Shown here one piece after another: positions 7,385 to 15,600 of a stretch of 17,400 nt of DNA. The notes beneath the pieces are model-generated. The model was not told the DNA's origin and did no database searches. It worked only from the letters and a program-made list of their open reading frames with translations. Source of the stretch: Rubrobacter sp. (lineage in GTDB: Bacteria; Actinomycetota; Rubrobacteria; Rubrobacterales; Rubrobacteraceae); the NCBI GenBank assembly GCA_019247245.1, contig JAFAPF010000468.1:1-17400 (forward strand), given 5' to 3'. Both the position numbers and the translations under genes were made by a program. Within the stretch, counting starts at the first letter, position 1. Each line of letters begins with the position of its first letter.

Positions 7385-9712
7385 ATGAGAGCGCCTACTC
7401 AAGAGCGCCGGGAGATCTCCGTGCGGGGGCTCGTGCAGGGTGTGGGCTTTAGGCCCTTTATCTACGCTTTGGCGCGGCGGCATGGGCTCGCTGGGCTGGT
7501 GCGCAACGATGCCGAGGGGGTTCATATCGAGGCGGAGGGCCCTCAGGAGGAGCTGGAACGATTCCTGCGGGAGATAAAAGAGGAAGCTCCGCCGCTGGCC
7601 GTGATTGAGGCCGTGGCCTGGCGGCTCCTCGCGGTGCGGGAAGAGAGAGACTTCCGGATAGAGGAGAGCCGGGAAGGAGCCCGGCGTCGAGCCCTGATCT
7701 CGCCGGATGTCGCCGCCTGCGAGGATTGCTTTGTGGAGCTCTTTGATCCCGCAGACCGACGCTACCGGTATCCGTTCATCAACTGCACCAACTGCGGCCC
7801 GCGGTTCACCATAACTCGCTCGGTGCCCTACGACCGGGCTATGACTACAATGGCACACTTCGAGATGTGTCCCGAGTGTCGGCGGGAGTATGACGATCCC
7901 TCGGACCGCCGCTTCCACGCCCAACCCAACGCCTGCCCGGTCTGCGGGCCGCAGGTGCGGCTCTTGGACCGCTTCGGGCACGAGCTACATAGCAAGCCGG
8001 AAGACCCGCTCCTGCGGGCGGCGTGGTTACTGCGTGGGCAGGCCGTTCTGGCGATCAAAGGTCTGGGAGGTTACCACTTAGCTTGTGATCCGTTCGATGA
8101 TAGTGCGGTGAGGGCTTTGCGAGGCCGTAAGGCGCGTCAGGACAAGCCTTTCGCGATCATGGCCAGGGATCTTGAACAGGTGCGAGAACTGTGCCGGGTA
8201 GAACCGGAGGAGGAGCGGATACTCACCTCCCCGTCACGCCCCATAGTACTCCTGGAACGCCTGGAGGTTAGTGGCGTGGTCGAGGAGGTGGCGCCACGCC
8301 AGAGAACGCTTGGCGTTATGCTGGCCTACACCCCGCTGCACCATCTGCTATTGCACGATGTAGGAATTCCGCTAGTGATGACCAGCGGCAATCGCTCCGA
8401 CGAGCCTATAGCCTATCGGGACAATGAAGCCTTCAAGCAGCTTTGGGACATAGCCGACTTTTTCCTGATCCACGACCGTCCCATCCACATGCGCTGCGAC
8501 GATAGCGTGGTGCGGGTCGCAGGGGAGAAGACGTACCCGATCCGGCGCTCCCGGGGCTACGCGCCTACGCCGCTAGGTGTAGCGGAAAGCTTCGACCGGC
8601 ACGCCTTAGCTTGCGGGGGCGAGCTCAAGAATACTTTCTGTGTGGCCAAAGAGCGCTATGCCTTTCTCAGCCACCACATCGGGGATATGGATAACTACGA
8701 GACCCTGCGCTCCTTCCGGGAGGGAGTCGAACATTACTGTCGGCTGTTCGACGTGCAGCCGGAGCTGGTAGCCTACGACCTGCACCCCGAATACCTCTCC
8801 ACCAAGTACGCCCGCGACCTCGAGGAAACCGGGCTTCCGACCGTAAGCGTCCAGCATCACCACGCGCATATCGCCAGCTGTTTGGCGGATAACGAGCGGC
8901 CGGGCGAGGAGCGGGTCATAGGGGTGGCGCTCGATGGGACCGGCTACGGCACCGATGGGGCTGTCTGGGGTGGGGAGTTCCTGGAGGGGAGCATTCGGGA
9001 CGGATTCGTGCGACGAGCGCATCTGGAGTATGCTCCCTTGCCAGGTGGAGCTGCGGCTATCCGGCAGCCCTGGCGCATGGCGCTTGCACAGCTCCTTGCG
9101 CTTTACGGCGAGGAGGCGGTCTTGAAGCTCCCGCTCGCGGCGGTGCGGCAAGCAGGAGAGCGAAACGTACGGCTCATAAGCCGGCTCGTAGAGCACGAGC
9201 TGAATACTCCGCCGACCTCCAGCGCGGGCCGGTTCTTCGATGCCGTCGCGGCGCTGGTGGGAGTGCCGGGATCCTGGCGCACCACTTACGAAGGGCAAGC
9301 CGCCATAGAGCTGGAGCTGACCGCGACAGACCCGGCGAGCCAAGGATACCCATTCCAGCTGCGCCCTGAGGGCGAAGGATGGGTGGTGGAGACCCGGGAG
9401 GCTATAACCGGGGTGGTTGAGGCTCTCCTGGCCGGGCGTGAGGTGGGAGAGATATCCTCCAGGTTCCACCGGACGGTGGCCGAGATGGTCGTTGCGGGCT
9501 GCCAGAAGCTCCGGGAGGCCGGGGGAGTAAGCGCCGTCGCACTCTCCGGCGGAACCTTTCAGAATATGCTTCTCCTCGGTCAGGTGATAGGATTACTGGA
9601 GGAGAAAGGGTTTGATATCTACCGTCATCGTCGGGTGCCGGCCAACGACGGTGGGCTCGCTTTGGGCCAGGCGGTGCTGGCGGACCGGGTTATTAGAGAA
9701 AAGGAAGGGTAG
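7385..9712 (+). CDS. hypF: Carbamoyltransferase HypF (cyanide ligand synthesis)
   Basis: Uses carbamoyl phosphate and ATP to carbamoylate the C-terminal cysteine of HypE, the first step in making the CN ligands of the NiFe site. 775 residues, full length for the family, ATG start with AAAGG 6-10 bases upstream. Domains in order: acylphosphatase-like (about 8-95, VRGLVQGVGFRPFIYALARR), two zinc-finger pairs (Cys112/115, Cys134/137, Cys162/165, Cys184/187), a YrdC-like domain (about 200-390, containing KGLGGYHLACD), and the Kae1-like carbamoyltransferase domain (about 410-775) with VQHHHAHIASC at 489-499 and VALDGTGYGTDGAVWGGEF. All key motifs are intact. Confidence 0.97.
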   Translation: MRAPTQERREISVRGLVQGVGFRPFIYALARRHGLAGLVRNDAEGVHIEAEGPQEELERFLREIKEEAPPLAVIEAVAWRLLAVREERDFRIEESREGARRRALISPDVAACEDCFVELFDPADRRYRYPFINCTNCGPRFTITRSVPYDRAMTTMAHFEMCPECRREYDDPSDRRFHAQPNACPVCGPQVRLLDRFGHELHSKPEDPLLRAAWLLRGQAVLAIKGLGGYHLACDPFDDSAVRALRGRKARQDKPFAIMARDLEQVRELCRVEPEEERILTSPSRPIVLLERLEVSGVVEEVAPRQRTLGVMLAYTPLHHLLLHDVGIPLVMTSGNRSDEPIAYRDNEAFKQLWDIADFFLIHDRPIHMRCDDSVVRVAGEKTYPIRRSRGYAPTPLGVAESFDRHALACGGELKNTFCVAKERYAFLSHHIGDMDNYETLRSFREGVEHYCRLFDVQPELVAYDLHPEYLSTKYARDLEETGLPTVSVQHHHAHIASCLADNERPGEERVIGVALDGTGYGTDGAVWGGEFLEGSIRDGFVRRAHLEYAPLPGGAAAIRQPWRMALAQLLALYGEEAVLKLPLAAVRQAGERNVRLISRLVEHELNTPPTSSAGRFFDAVAALVGVPGSWRTTYEGQAAIELELTATDPASQGYPFQLRPEGEGWVVETREAITGVVEALLAGREVGEISSRFHRTVAEMVVAGCQKLREAGGVSAVALSGGTFQNMLLLGQVIGLLEEKGFDIYRHRRVPANDGGLALGQAVLADRVIREKEG

Positions 9713-9719
9713 GAGACCA

Positions 9720-9998
9720 ATGTGTTTGGGGATACCGGGTCGAATAGTTGAGATCCTTGACGAGGACCTGATGCTGGCTAAAGCAGAGGTAGGGGGGGTT
9801 CGCAGGAACATAAACATCGGGCTGGTGCACTACGCGGACGAGAGGGTGGAGGCCGGAGACTGGGTCCTCATCCACGTGGGCTTTGCCATGTCCAAGCTCA
9901 ATGAAGCCGAGGCGCACTCCACCTTGCAGGCTCTAGAGGAGATAGGTGAGGCCTACGAGCAGGAGTTGGAGGAGCTGCGTACCTCCCAGATAGAGTAG
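9720..9998 (+). CDS. hypC: Hydrogenase maturation chaperone HypC
   Basis: Carries the Fe(CN)2CO group with HypD and delivers it to the large-subunit precursor. 92 residues. The true start is ATG at 9720 with GGAG 5 bases before it, because this gives the family N-terminus MCLGIPGRIVE with the essential Cys2. Upstream in-frame starts fall inside hypF. The conserved DWVLIHVGFAM motif places His52 where HypC has its second iron ligand. The C-terminal tail is an acidic helix. It lies 7 bases after hypF and 2 bases before the second HypC-like gene. Confidence 0.95.
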   Translation: MCLGIPGRIVEILDEDLMLAKAEVGGVRRNINIGLVHYADERVEAGDWVLIHVGFAMSKLNEAEAHSTLQALEEIGEAYEQELEELRTSQIE

Positions 9999-10000
9999 CC

Positions 10001-10285
10001 ATGAGCGAGAAAGATCTGATGCTGCCGGGAGCTTGTACCTTGAACCACGACGGGTGCGTCGTCTGCTCCGACGCTGGTATCCCCGTGTGGGTGGTATCCG
10101 TAGAGGGGGATGACGCTCTCTGCGAAGATGCCGCCGGCGACCGGGCGCAGATAGCTATAGAGCTGGTAAGCCCGGTGCGAACCGGAGAGGTACTGCTGAC
10201 GCATGGTGGTGTCGCCATTGGGAGAGTGCGGCGCGGGGAGAGGAGGGTTTTTAGTGAAGTATGTAGACGAGTTCAGGAACGCTGA
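10001..10285 (+). CDS. Second HypC/HupF-like protein
   Basis: 94 residues, ATG start two bases after hypC. It has the HypC-type small beta-barrel pattern (IPVWVVSVEGDDALCEDAAG, then VRTGEVLLTHGGVAIGRV with His68), but it lacks the MCLGIPG start. Instead it has Cys12, then DGCVVC (Cys19, Cys22) near the N-terminus, which may act as iron ligands or bind another metal. Paired HypC-like genes are common in actinobacterial hydrogenase operons; the second may be specific for one large subunit or carry an intermediate. Its last 32 bases overlap hypD, indicating coupled translation. Confident as a HypC-family relative, less so on function. Confidence 0.8.
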   Translation: MSEKDLMLPGACTLNHDGCVVCSDAGIPVWVVSVEGDDALCEDAAGDRAQIAIELVSPVRTGEVLLTHGGVAIGRVRRGERRVFSEVCRRVQER

Positions 10286-11375
10286 GATCGCACGGGCCGT
10301 GGCGGCGGAGATCGCTGCGCTCACAGATCCGCACCGGCACTATAAGATCATGGAGGTTTGTGGGGGGCACACCCACACCATCTACCGGCACGGCATCAAA
10401 GACCTCCTGCCAGATCAGATAGAGCTGGTGCACGGGCCAGGCTGCCCGGTCTGCGTGCTGCCGATGGGCCGGGTAGATGAAGGCATAGAGATCGCCGAAC
10501 GTCCTGAGGTCATCTTCACCTGCTTCGGTGACATGATGCGGGTGCCAGGCTCGAAGGGGAACCTGCTGGAGGTAAAGGCACAGGGAGCAGACATCCGAAT
10601 GGTCTACTCGCCTTTGGACGCTCTACGCATCGCACGGGATAACCCAGACAGAGAAGTGGTCTTCTACGCTATAGGGTTCGAGACCACGGCTCCTTCGACG
10701 GCGCTCACCCTGCAGCGGGCCAAAAAGGAGGGCATAGAGAACATCTCCGTCTTCTGCAACCACGTGACCATCGTGCCGCCGGTACGGGCGCTCCTAGACT
10801 CGCCGGACCTTAGGCTTGATGCCTTCATAGGGCCTGGGCACGTCTCCACGGTCATCGGCTGCCGGCCCTACGAGTTCATGCCCAAAGATTACGGCAAACC
10901 ATGTGTGGTGGCCGGGTTCGAGCCCCTAGACCTCTTGCAGTCCATACTGATGCTCATGCGCCAGCTCGATGAAGGGCGTTGCGAGGTCGAGAATCAATAC
11001 GGTAGGGTCGTCCTCTGGGAGGGAAACCTCCAGGCCCTGAAGAGCATGGCAGAGGTGTTCGAGCTGCGGCCATACTTCGAGTGGCGGGGCCTAGGGTTCA
11101 TCGCCCAGTCGGCGCTTAAGATCTCCCCGGCATACGCGGCCTTCGACGCCGAGCTGCGCTACTCCACGCCTGGCGTGCGGGTAGCGGACCCAAAAGCCTG
11201 CCAGTGCGGTGAGGTCTTGAAGGGTGTGCTCAAACCCCATGAGTGTAGGGTCTTCGGTACGGCTTGCACACCGGATCATCCCTTAGGTGCGCTTATGGTC
11301 TCCTCCGAGGGTGCCTGCGCCGCCTACTACAATTTCGGGCGCAAGTCGTTCCAGAAGGTGGGAGCCAGAGAATGA
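10254..11375 (+). CDS. hypD: Hydrogenase maturation protein HypD
   Basis: Iron-sulfur scaffold that, with HypC, assembles the Fe(CN)2CO unit. 373 residues. I chose GTG at 10254, preceded by AGAGGAGGG, because it gives the family start MKYVDEFRNAE; the ATG at 10203 would add unconserved residues inside the HypC-like gene. Conserved cysteines: EVCGGHTHT (Cys36) and GPGCPVCVLP (Cys64, Cys67), followed by TCFGDMMRVPGSKGNL. The C-terminal region has the expected cluster-binding cysteines (ACQCGEVLKG, HECRVFGTACTP). The stop overlaps the hypE start as ATGA. Confidence 0.97.
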   Translation: MKYVDEFRNAEIARAVAAEIAALTDPHRHYKIMEVCGGHTHTIYRHGIKDLLPDQIELVHGPGCPVCVLPMGRVDEGIEIAERPEVIFTCFGDMMRVPGSKGNLLEVKAQGADIRMVYSPLDALRIARDNPDREVVFYAIGFETTAPSTALTLQRAKKEGIENISVFCNHVTIVPPVRALLDSPDLRLDAFIGPGHVSTVIGCRPYEFMPKDYGKPCVVAGFEPLDLLQSILMLMRQLDEGRCEVENQYGRVVLWEGNLQALKSMAEVFELRPYFEWRGLGFIAQSALKISPAYAAFDAELRYSTPGVRVADPKACQCGEVLKGVLKPHECRVFGTACTPDHPLGALMVSSEGACAAYYNFGRKSFQKVGARE

Positions 11376-12451
11376 GCGACCAGCGCGAGCAGCGAGTTCT
11401 CGACGCGCTCGAGCAGGCCCGCCGACGCCAACCGAAGTTTACCGCCCCGAGAATAGACATGAGCCACGGGGCTGGGGGAAAGGCGACCCACAAGCTAATA
11501 GAGGGCCTTTTGCTGCCGGCGCTCGACAACCCGGCGTTGGCCCCGCTCTCCGACGCGGCGTTGCTGCCCTTCGGGGATGCCCAGTTTGCCCTGACCACCG
11601 ATTCGTTCGTGGTGCGCCCGCTCGTCTTTCCTGGCGGGTCTATCGGAGAGCTCGCGGTTAACGGCACCGTCAACGACCTAGCCGTCTCCGGGGCTACCCC
11701 GCTCGGGCTCTCTGTTGCCCTAATCATTGAGGAGGGGCTCGAGACCGAAGTGCTCACCTACCAGGTGGAGACGATGGCAAGCGCCGCCAACCAGGCCGCC
11801 GTCTCCATCGTCACCGGAGATACCAAGGTGGTCGAACGCGACAAAGGCGACGGGCTCTACATCATCACCACCGGGGTGGGAGTTGGGGACCCAGAGGTCT
11901 CCCTCTCCGCTGCTTCGGTGCGTCCAGGAGACAAGATCCTCTGCTCCGGAACCTTAGGCGATCACGGAGCGGCTATCCTGATCGCGCGTGGCGACCTGGA
12001 ACTAGAGGCAGAAGTGCGCTCAGACACCCAACCGCTCACCTCGCTCGTGAAAGCGCTCAAGGACTCCGCGGGGCCGGGGCTGCGCTTTATGCGCGACCCC
12101 ACGCGTGGGGGTGTAGGAACGGTCCTGAACGAGCTCGCCCGCGACTCCGGGTTCGGCGTCGCGCTCTGGGAGGAGAAGCTCCCGGTTCAGGACGTCGTAC
12201 ATGGGGCGTGCGAGATCTTAGGGATAGATCCCCTCTACGTAGCAAACGAAGGTAAGCTGCTCGCCGTTGTAGCACCTGAGACAGCAGACTCTGCGCTGGA
12301 GGCGCTGCGTAACAGCAAAGGCGGCGAAGAGGCTTCGATCATCGGGGAGGTGCGCGAGGAGCCGGCGCGGATGGTGCTCATGCACACGCAGTTCGGCGGC
12401 ACCCGTATGATAGACATGCTCGTCGGGGACCCGCTGCCCCGCATCTGTTAG
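11372..12451 (+). CDS. hypE: Carbamoyl dehydratase HypE
   Basis: Dehydrates the thiocarboxamide formed by HypF on its own C-terminal cysteine to a thiocyanate, using ATP, and passes CN to HypC/HypD. 359 residues, PurM-like fold. The start is the ATG at 11372, within ATGA of the hypD stop; the upstream in-frame start at 11264 lies inside hypD. Signatures: DMSHGAGGKATHKLIEG, FPGGSIGELAVNGTVNDLAV, GDTKVVERDKGDGLYI and DPTRGGVGTVLNELA. The protein ends in PRIC, so the essential terminal cysteine is present and in place. Confidence 0.97.
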   Translation: MSDQREQRVLDALEQARRRQPKFTAPRIDMSHGAGGKATHKLIEGLLLPALDNPALAPLSDAALLPFGDAQFALTTDSFVVRPLVFPGGSIGELAVNGTVNDLAVSGATPLGLSVALIIEEGLETEVLTYQVETMASAANQAAVSIVTGDTKVVERDKGDGLYIITTGVGVGDPEVSLSAASVRPGDKILCSGTLGDHGAAILIARGDLELEAEVRSDTQPLTSLVKALKDSAGPGLRFMRDPTRGGVGTVLNELARDSGFGVALWEEKLPVQDVVHGACEILGIDPLYVANEGKLLAVVAPETADSALEALRNSKGGEEASIIGEVREEPARMVLMHTQFGGTRMIDMLVGDPLPRIC

Positions 12452-12468
12452 TAAACGAGGCGTTAGCG

Positions 12469-13650
12469 ATGCGGGTAGACGCCGATGCGCTCGCCGCCCG
12501 GAGCAAGGACGAGTTGCTCCGGCGTAACGAAGTCTTTGAGGCTTTCTTCAAAGCGGAAACCGCCCGGCTGGCCGAGGCCTCTCACGAGATGTCCCGTCGG
12601 TTCTTGGCGGGCGGGCGGCTTCTGGCCTTCGGACACGGTCCAGCGGCAACCGATGCCGAGCACGTCTCGGTCGAGTTCGTGCATCCGGTCATCGTCGGCA
12701 AGCGAGCCCTGCCAGCGCTGGACTTGGGCCCGGATTTCGAGGCTCGTCTGCCGGTCATCCTGCAGCCGGAGGACATGGTTATGGGCTTCTCCTTCCCAGC
12801 CGGGGACGATGCGGTAGAGCGGGCGATGAAGGTTGCTAAAGAGCAGGGAGCGCTCACCTTCGCGCTGGCTGGAGAAGTGGGGAACTATACCTTTGACCTC
12901 CCGGACAAGGACCCGTTTGTATGCCAGGAGGTCTTCGAGGTCCTCTACCACATGCTTTGGGAGACGGTGCACGTGTATTTCGAGCACCGAGAGCAGGGGC
13001 ACGATGTTGGCGCATCCTCTTTCCTCTATCCCTTCCTGGGTAACCAGGAGCAGCAGCTCGAGGAAATCGTGGAAGAGGTACAAGGCTCGATGCTGCAGAA
13101 AATGGAGGAAGTAAACGGCATGCGAACGGTGGCTGCCGAAACGGAGGCCGGCGCCATCTCGGAGATAGCCTCGGTCATTTCGGAGCGGCTGGGGCAGGGA
13201 GGCAAAATCATCGCTTTCGGCAATGGCGGCTCGGCCACGGACGCGAACGATCTGGTTATCGACTGCGTGGCTCCGCCGTCGGGCTTCGAGCCCATTTCAG
13301 CGGTCTCTTTGTCTGCGGAGCCGGCCAATATCACCGCCATCGCCAACGACATCGGCAGCGAGGCCATCTTTGCCCGCCAGCTCATCGCCCACGCCCGGCC
13401 GGAAGATATTGCGGTTGGGATCTCCACCAGCGGAGGCTCAGCCAACATCCTGGCTGCTCTCGCAGAGGCCCGCAAACGTGGTCTCCTTACGGTGGGCATA
13501 GTAGGTTACGATGGGGGGAGGATCGCGGGTGAGCGGCTCACGGACCACGCGGTAGTCGTGCGCTCGGACTACATCCCGCGCATCCAGGAGGTACAGGCCT
13601 CCATCTATCATATGCTGCGGGGTCTCATAGAAGAGCTAAGCAAGAGTTAG
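12469..13650 (+). CDS. Tandem SIS-domain (GmhA-like) protein of the hydrogenase cluster
   Basis: 393 residues, ATG start, GAGG 11 bases upstream. Two sugar-isomerase (SIS) domains lie end to end. The first (about 20-195) has FGHGPAATDAEH at 54-65 and the degenerate ligand loop FSFPAGDD at 107-114. The second (about 200-393) has the clean phosphoheptose-isomerase-like motifs FGNGGSATDAND at 250-261 and ISTSGGSANI at 318-327. Both end with a similar helix (CQEVFEVLYHML at 152-163, IQEVQASIYHML at 372-383), which supports internal duplication. SIS/GmhA-like genes recur in group 1h clusters, but their task is not known to me. It sits between hypE and hypA, so a maturation role or sugar-phosphate sensing is conceivable. 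Confidence 0.85.
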   Translation: MRVDADALAARSKDELLRRNEVFEAFFKAETARLAEASHEMSRRFLAGGRLLAFGHGPAATDAEHVSVEFVHPVIVGKRALPALDLGPDFEARLPVILQPEDMVMGFSFPAGDDAVERAMKVAKEQGALTFALAGEVGNYTFDLPDKDPFVCQEVFEVLYHMLWETVHVYFEHREQGHDVGASSFLYPFLGNQEQQLEEIVEEVQGSMLQKMEEVNGMRTVAAETEAGAISEIASVISERLGQGGKIIAFGNGGSATDANDLVIDCVAPPSGFEPISAVSLSAEPANITAIANDIGSEAIFARQLIAHARPEDIAVGISTSGGSANILAALAEARKRGLLTVGIVGYDGGRIAGERLTDHAVVVRSDYIPRIQEVQASIYHMLRGLIEELSKS

Positions 13651-13655
13651 CGCAT

Positions 13656-13994
13656 TTGCACGAGCTCTCCATAGCCGAGTCGGTCGTTCAGATCGCCAGC
13701 CGCCACGCGAACGGTCGGCGGGTTACCAAGGTGTGGTTGAAGGTCGGCCATCTGCGCCAGGTCGTACCCTCCGCGCTGGGCTTCGGTTTCGAGCTAGTAG
13801 CGGAGGGAACGCCGGTCGAAGGAGCCGAGTTGGAGCTGGAGAACGTCCCAGCGGCTGGCTTGTGCAGCAATTGCGGGGCGAAGAGCCAACTTGGGAATTT
13901 CCCTCTAAAATGTGGAGCATGTGGAGGCTTCGACCTGGAGCTTCTCAGTGGGGAGGAGTTGTTCGTAGAGTCTCTGGAACTGGAGGAGGTTTAA
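13656..13994 (+). CDS. hypA: Nickel metallochaperone HypA
   Basis: Delivers nickel to the large subunit together with HypB. 112 residues with a rare TTG start, chosen because it yields the invariant MHELSIAESVV with the nickel ligand His2. The zinc site is intact: LCSNC (Cys70, Cys73) and KCGAC (Cys86, Cys89). The ribosome site is weak (AAGAG within the end of the preceding gene), which together with TTG suggests low or coupled expression. It starts 5 bases after the SIS gene and ends one base before hypB. Confidence 0.95.
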   Translation: MHELSIAESVVQIASRHANGRRVTKVWLKVGHLRQVVPSALGFGFELVAEGTPVEGAELELENVPAAGLCSNCGAKSQLGNFPLKCGACGGFDLELLSGEELFVESLELEEV

Positions 13995-13995
13995 G

Positions 13996-14670
13996 ATGCA
14001 TCGCACTGCCGTAAAAAAGGTGGTTTTAGAGGGTGTTCTGGATGCCAACGAGGCCCTAGCTCAGGCCAACCGGGAGAAGTTCGATCAGGCCGGGAACTAT
14101 GTAATAAACCTGATGAGCTCTCCGGGGGCGGGGAAGACAGCCCTACTGGAACGTACGCTGGAGCGTGTGCGCGGCAGGTTGCGCCTGGGGGTATTGGAGG
14201 GTGACGTGCAGACGACCCTGGACGCGGATCGGCTGGCCCGCTTCCACATCCCGCTGGTACAAGTAAACACAGAGTCAGGCTTCGGGGGTGAGTGCCACCT
14301 GGACGCGAATATGGTGCGTTCAGGCCTCGGCGAGCTCCCGCTGTCCGATATAGACGTTTTGGTCATAGAGAACGTCGGGAACCTGGTCTGCCCGGCAGAG
14401 TTCAGGGTGGGGGAGGATACTAGGGTCATGGTCTATTCAGTTACCGAGGGGGAGGAGAAACCCCTCAAGTATCCTCTCATGTTCAGGTCCGCGGATCTCG
14501 TGCTCGTCAACAAGATAGATCTGCTGGAGCATCTGGACTTCGATCTGGAGCTGTTCATCGCAAACCTGGAAGCGGTCAATCCAGGCGTCAGCCGCATGCT
14601 CGTTAGCGCCCGCACGGGGCGGGGAGTAGACGAGTGGTGCTCCTGGATGGAACGGCGCAAACCCACTTGA
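13996..14670 (+). CDS. hypB: Nickel-inserting GTPase HypB
   Basis: GTPase that drives nickel transfer with HypA. 224 residues, ATG start with GGAGGAGGT upstream. Motifs: P-loop SSPGAGKT at 41-48, LEGDVQTTLDADR at 67-79, ESGFGGECHLDA with Cys100-His101, IENVGNLVCPAEF with Cys132 (the G-domain metal site), NKIDLLEH at 172-179 and SARTGRGVDEW near the end. The N-terminus is short and has neither the histidine-rich nickel-storage segment nor the CxxCGC high-affinity site found in some HypB proteins. It is the last gene of the maturation block. Confidence 0.96.
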   Translation: MHRTAVKKVVLEGVLDANEALAQANREKFDQAGNYVINLMSSPGAGKTALLERTLERVRGRLRLGVLEGDVQTTLDADRLARFHIPLVQVNTESGFGGECHLDANMVRSGLGELPLSDIDVLVIENVGNLVCPAEFRVGEDTRVMVYSVTEGEEKPLKYPLMFRSADLVLVNKIDLLEHLDFDLELFIANLEAVNPGVSRMLVSARTGRGVDEWCSWMERRKPT

Positions 14671-14729
14671 AGTGTGTAACTAACTCCAGCCGGAAGACCT
14701 TGTTAGGGAGAAGTTTGCTCGCAACAATA

Positions 14730-14772
14730 AAAGCCCAGCCCGGCTCCTCTTGTACTCCGGGCTGAGGTCTTT
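14730..14772 (+). terminator. Probable terminator of the hydrogenase operon
   Basis: Eight perfect pairs CAGCCCGG/CCGGGCTG around a 13-base loop, extended by CC/GG, a G-T pair and AAA/TTT after two single-base bulges. It lies 60 bases after the hypB stop. The A run before and T run after fit an intrinsic, possibly bidirectional, terminator, though the T run is short. Confidence 0.55.
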
Positions 14773-14815
14773 ACTCGGGCTCAGACCCTTTATCCTGATG
14801 CTGCGGGGGGATGAG

Positions 14816-14843
14816 TTGGCAGACTCTCGAATACAGGTAGAGT
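14816..14843 (+). promoter_or_regulatory. Candidate sigma-70-type promoter for the small membrane protein
   Basis: TTGGCA (14816-14821) and TAGAGT (14838-14843) separated by 16 bases, 34 bases before the ATG at 14878. Five of six and four of six positions match the bacterial consensus. It lies just after the operon terminator, so the small gene downstream may be transcribed on its own. Confidence 0.35.
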
Positions 14844-14877
14844 AAAGCCAGGGGTAAGCGTACAAGGAACAAGGGAT

Positions 14878-15093
14878 ATGAATATCGCTTTAGTAGTTTT
14901 GCAGGCTCGTTTCCCGGTAGTGTTACTGATAATCCTCCTCTTCCTGGCGATTATTGCTGTCTTGCTCGCCATAATCGCCGTGCTAATTAGCATAGCAATT
15001 GCTATCAGAGCGGGCAGACGACGAGACGTGCCGCCCGCAGCGTGGGGTGAAGAGCGGCAGCCGGAGGCTCCAACAAGGCAAGCACCACCGTAG
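14878..15093 (+). CDS. Small predicted membrane protein (71 residues)
   Basis: ATG start with AAGGAACAAGGG just upstream. Residues about 13-44 are an unbroken Leu/Ile/Val/Ala stretch (for example LLIILLFLAIIAVLLAIIAV), long enough for one tilted helix, followed by a basic AGRRR stop-transfer and a hydrophilic Pro/Glu/Gln-rich tail of about 25 residues ending in APP. The N-terminus is short and probably outside. I do not recognise a family. The codons are less GC-rich than in the hydrogenase genes. The membrane profile, ribosome site and upstream promoter-like sequence make it plausible as a real gene. Confidence 0.5.
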   Translation: MNIALVVLQARFPVVLLIILLFLAIIAVLLAIIAVLISIAIAIRAGRRRDVPPAAWGEERQPEAPTRQAPP

Positions 15094-15163
15094 GGTGTAG
15101 CCGTCAGTTGTTTGCAGGGTAGCGGTGGGGCCTCGATGCCTTGGCCTATAAGTTAGTTGCAAT

Positions 15164-15185
15164 AGATGCTCCTCAGATGCTCCTC
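15164..15185 (+). repeat. Tandem duplication of an 11-base unit
   Basis: AGATGCTCCTC occurs twice in direct succession (15164-15174 and 15175-15185), followed by a partial third unit AG. Probably a slippage duplication in non-coding DNA. Confidence 0.8.
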
Positions 15186-15323
15186 AGGCCAAGCCGCGTT
15201 CCTCCAGGGGACTCTACCCAGCATTTGCCCAGGATTCTGCCCGGTTACCCTATATGTTGTGCTCAAAGGAATTGGGGATGTCTAGGGGAGGATAATCTTC
15301 AGTAACATGCGTGTAGAGGGGAA

Positions 15324-15357
15324 CCCGACCGCTATTACCTGCCGTGTTGCGGTCGGG
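15324..15357. terminator. Strong GC-rich hairpin (terminator-like)
   Basis: Nine perfect pairs, CCCGACCGC against GCGGTCGGG, with a 16-base loop. On the plus strand it is followed by GCTCCTTTG, not a clear T run. It could end the transcript from the small membrane gene or be part of a larger RNA fold. Confidence 0.45.
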
Positions 15358-15442
15358 GCTCCTTTGGGCCGGGTCTTGTCCTCTCGACACCCACGACACT
15401 CTGGTAACTCGGCCCTTTCTTTTACCCACTGGTCCCCCAACG

Positions 15443-15491
15443 GGGCCTTGCACAAAACCTCCTCTAAGCGAGCGCTTTTTGTGTAAGGCCC
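15443..15491. repeat. 15-bp inverted repeat (long hairpin)
   Basis: GGGCCTTGCACAAAA (15443-15457) pairs with TTTTGTGTAAGGCCC (15477-15491) through 15 consecutive pairs, one of them G-T, around a 19-base loop. The GC half lies at the base and the A/T half near the loop. A second hairpin, GGTCCC/GGGGCC (15431-15447), would compete with its left arm. Confidence 0.8.
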
Positions 15492-15542
15492 GAGTTGTAC
15501 AGAATCTAGGCATACCTTTAGGTTTCTGCGCAAGGTCTGTAA

Positions 15543-15571
15543 CCTAAGAAATTTCTAAGCCTTTTCTTAGG
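15543..15571. repeat. 9-bp inverted repeat
   Basis: CCTAAGAAA (15543-15551) and TTTCTTAGG (15563-15571) are perfectly complementary around an 11-base loop. A palindromic AGAAATTTCT lies inside the left part. Function unknown. Confidence 0.7.
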
Positions 15572-15600
15572 ACACCTATAGATCCGGAGGGCACACTCAT

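Noticed and set aside
10203..10253. ATG at 10203 as hypD start
   Set aside because: It lies deep inside the second HypC-like gene; GTG at 10254 follows AGAGGAGGG and gives the family start MKYVDEF.
11264..11371. Upstream in-frame start for hypE at 11264
   Set aside because: It is inside hypD; the ATG at 11372 forms an ATGA overlap with the hypD stop.
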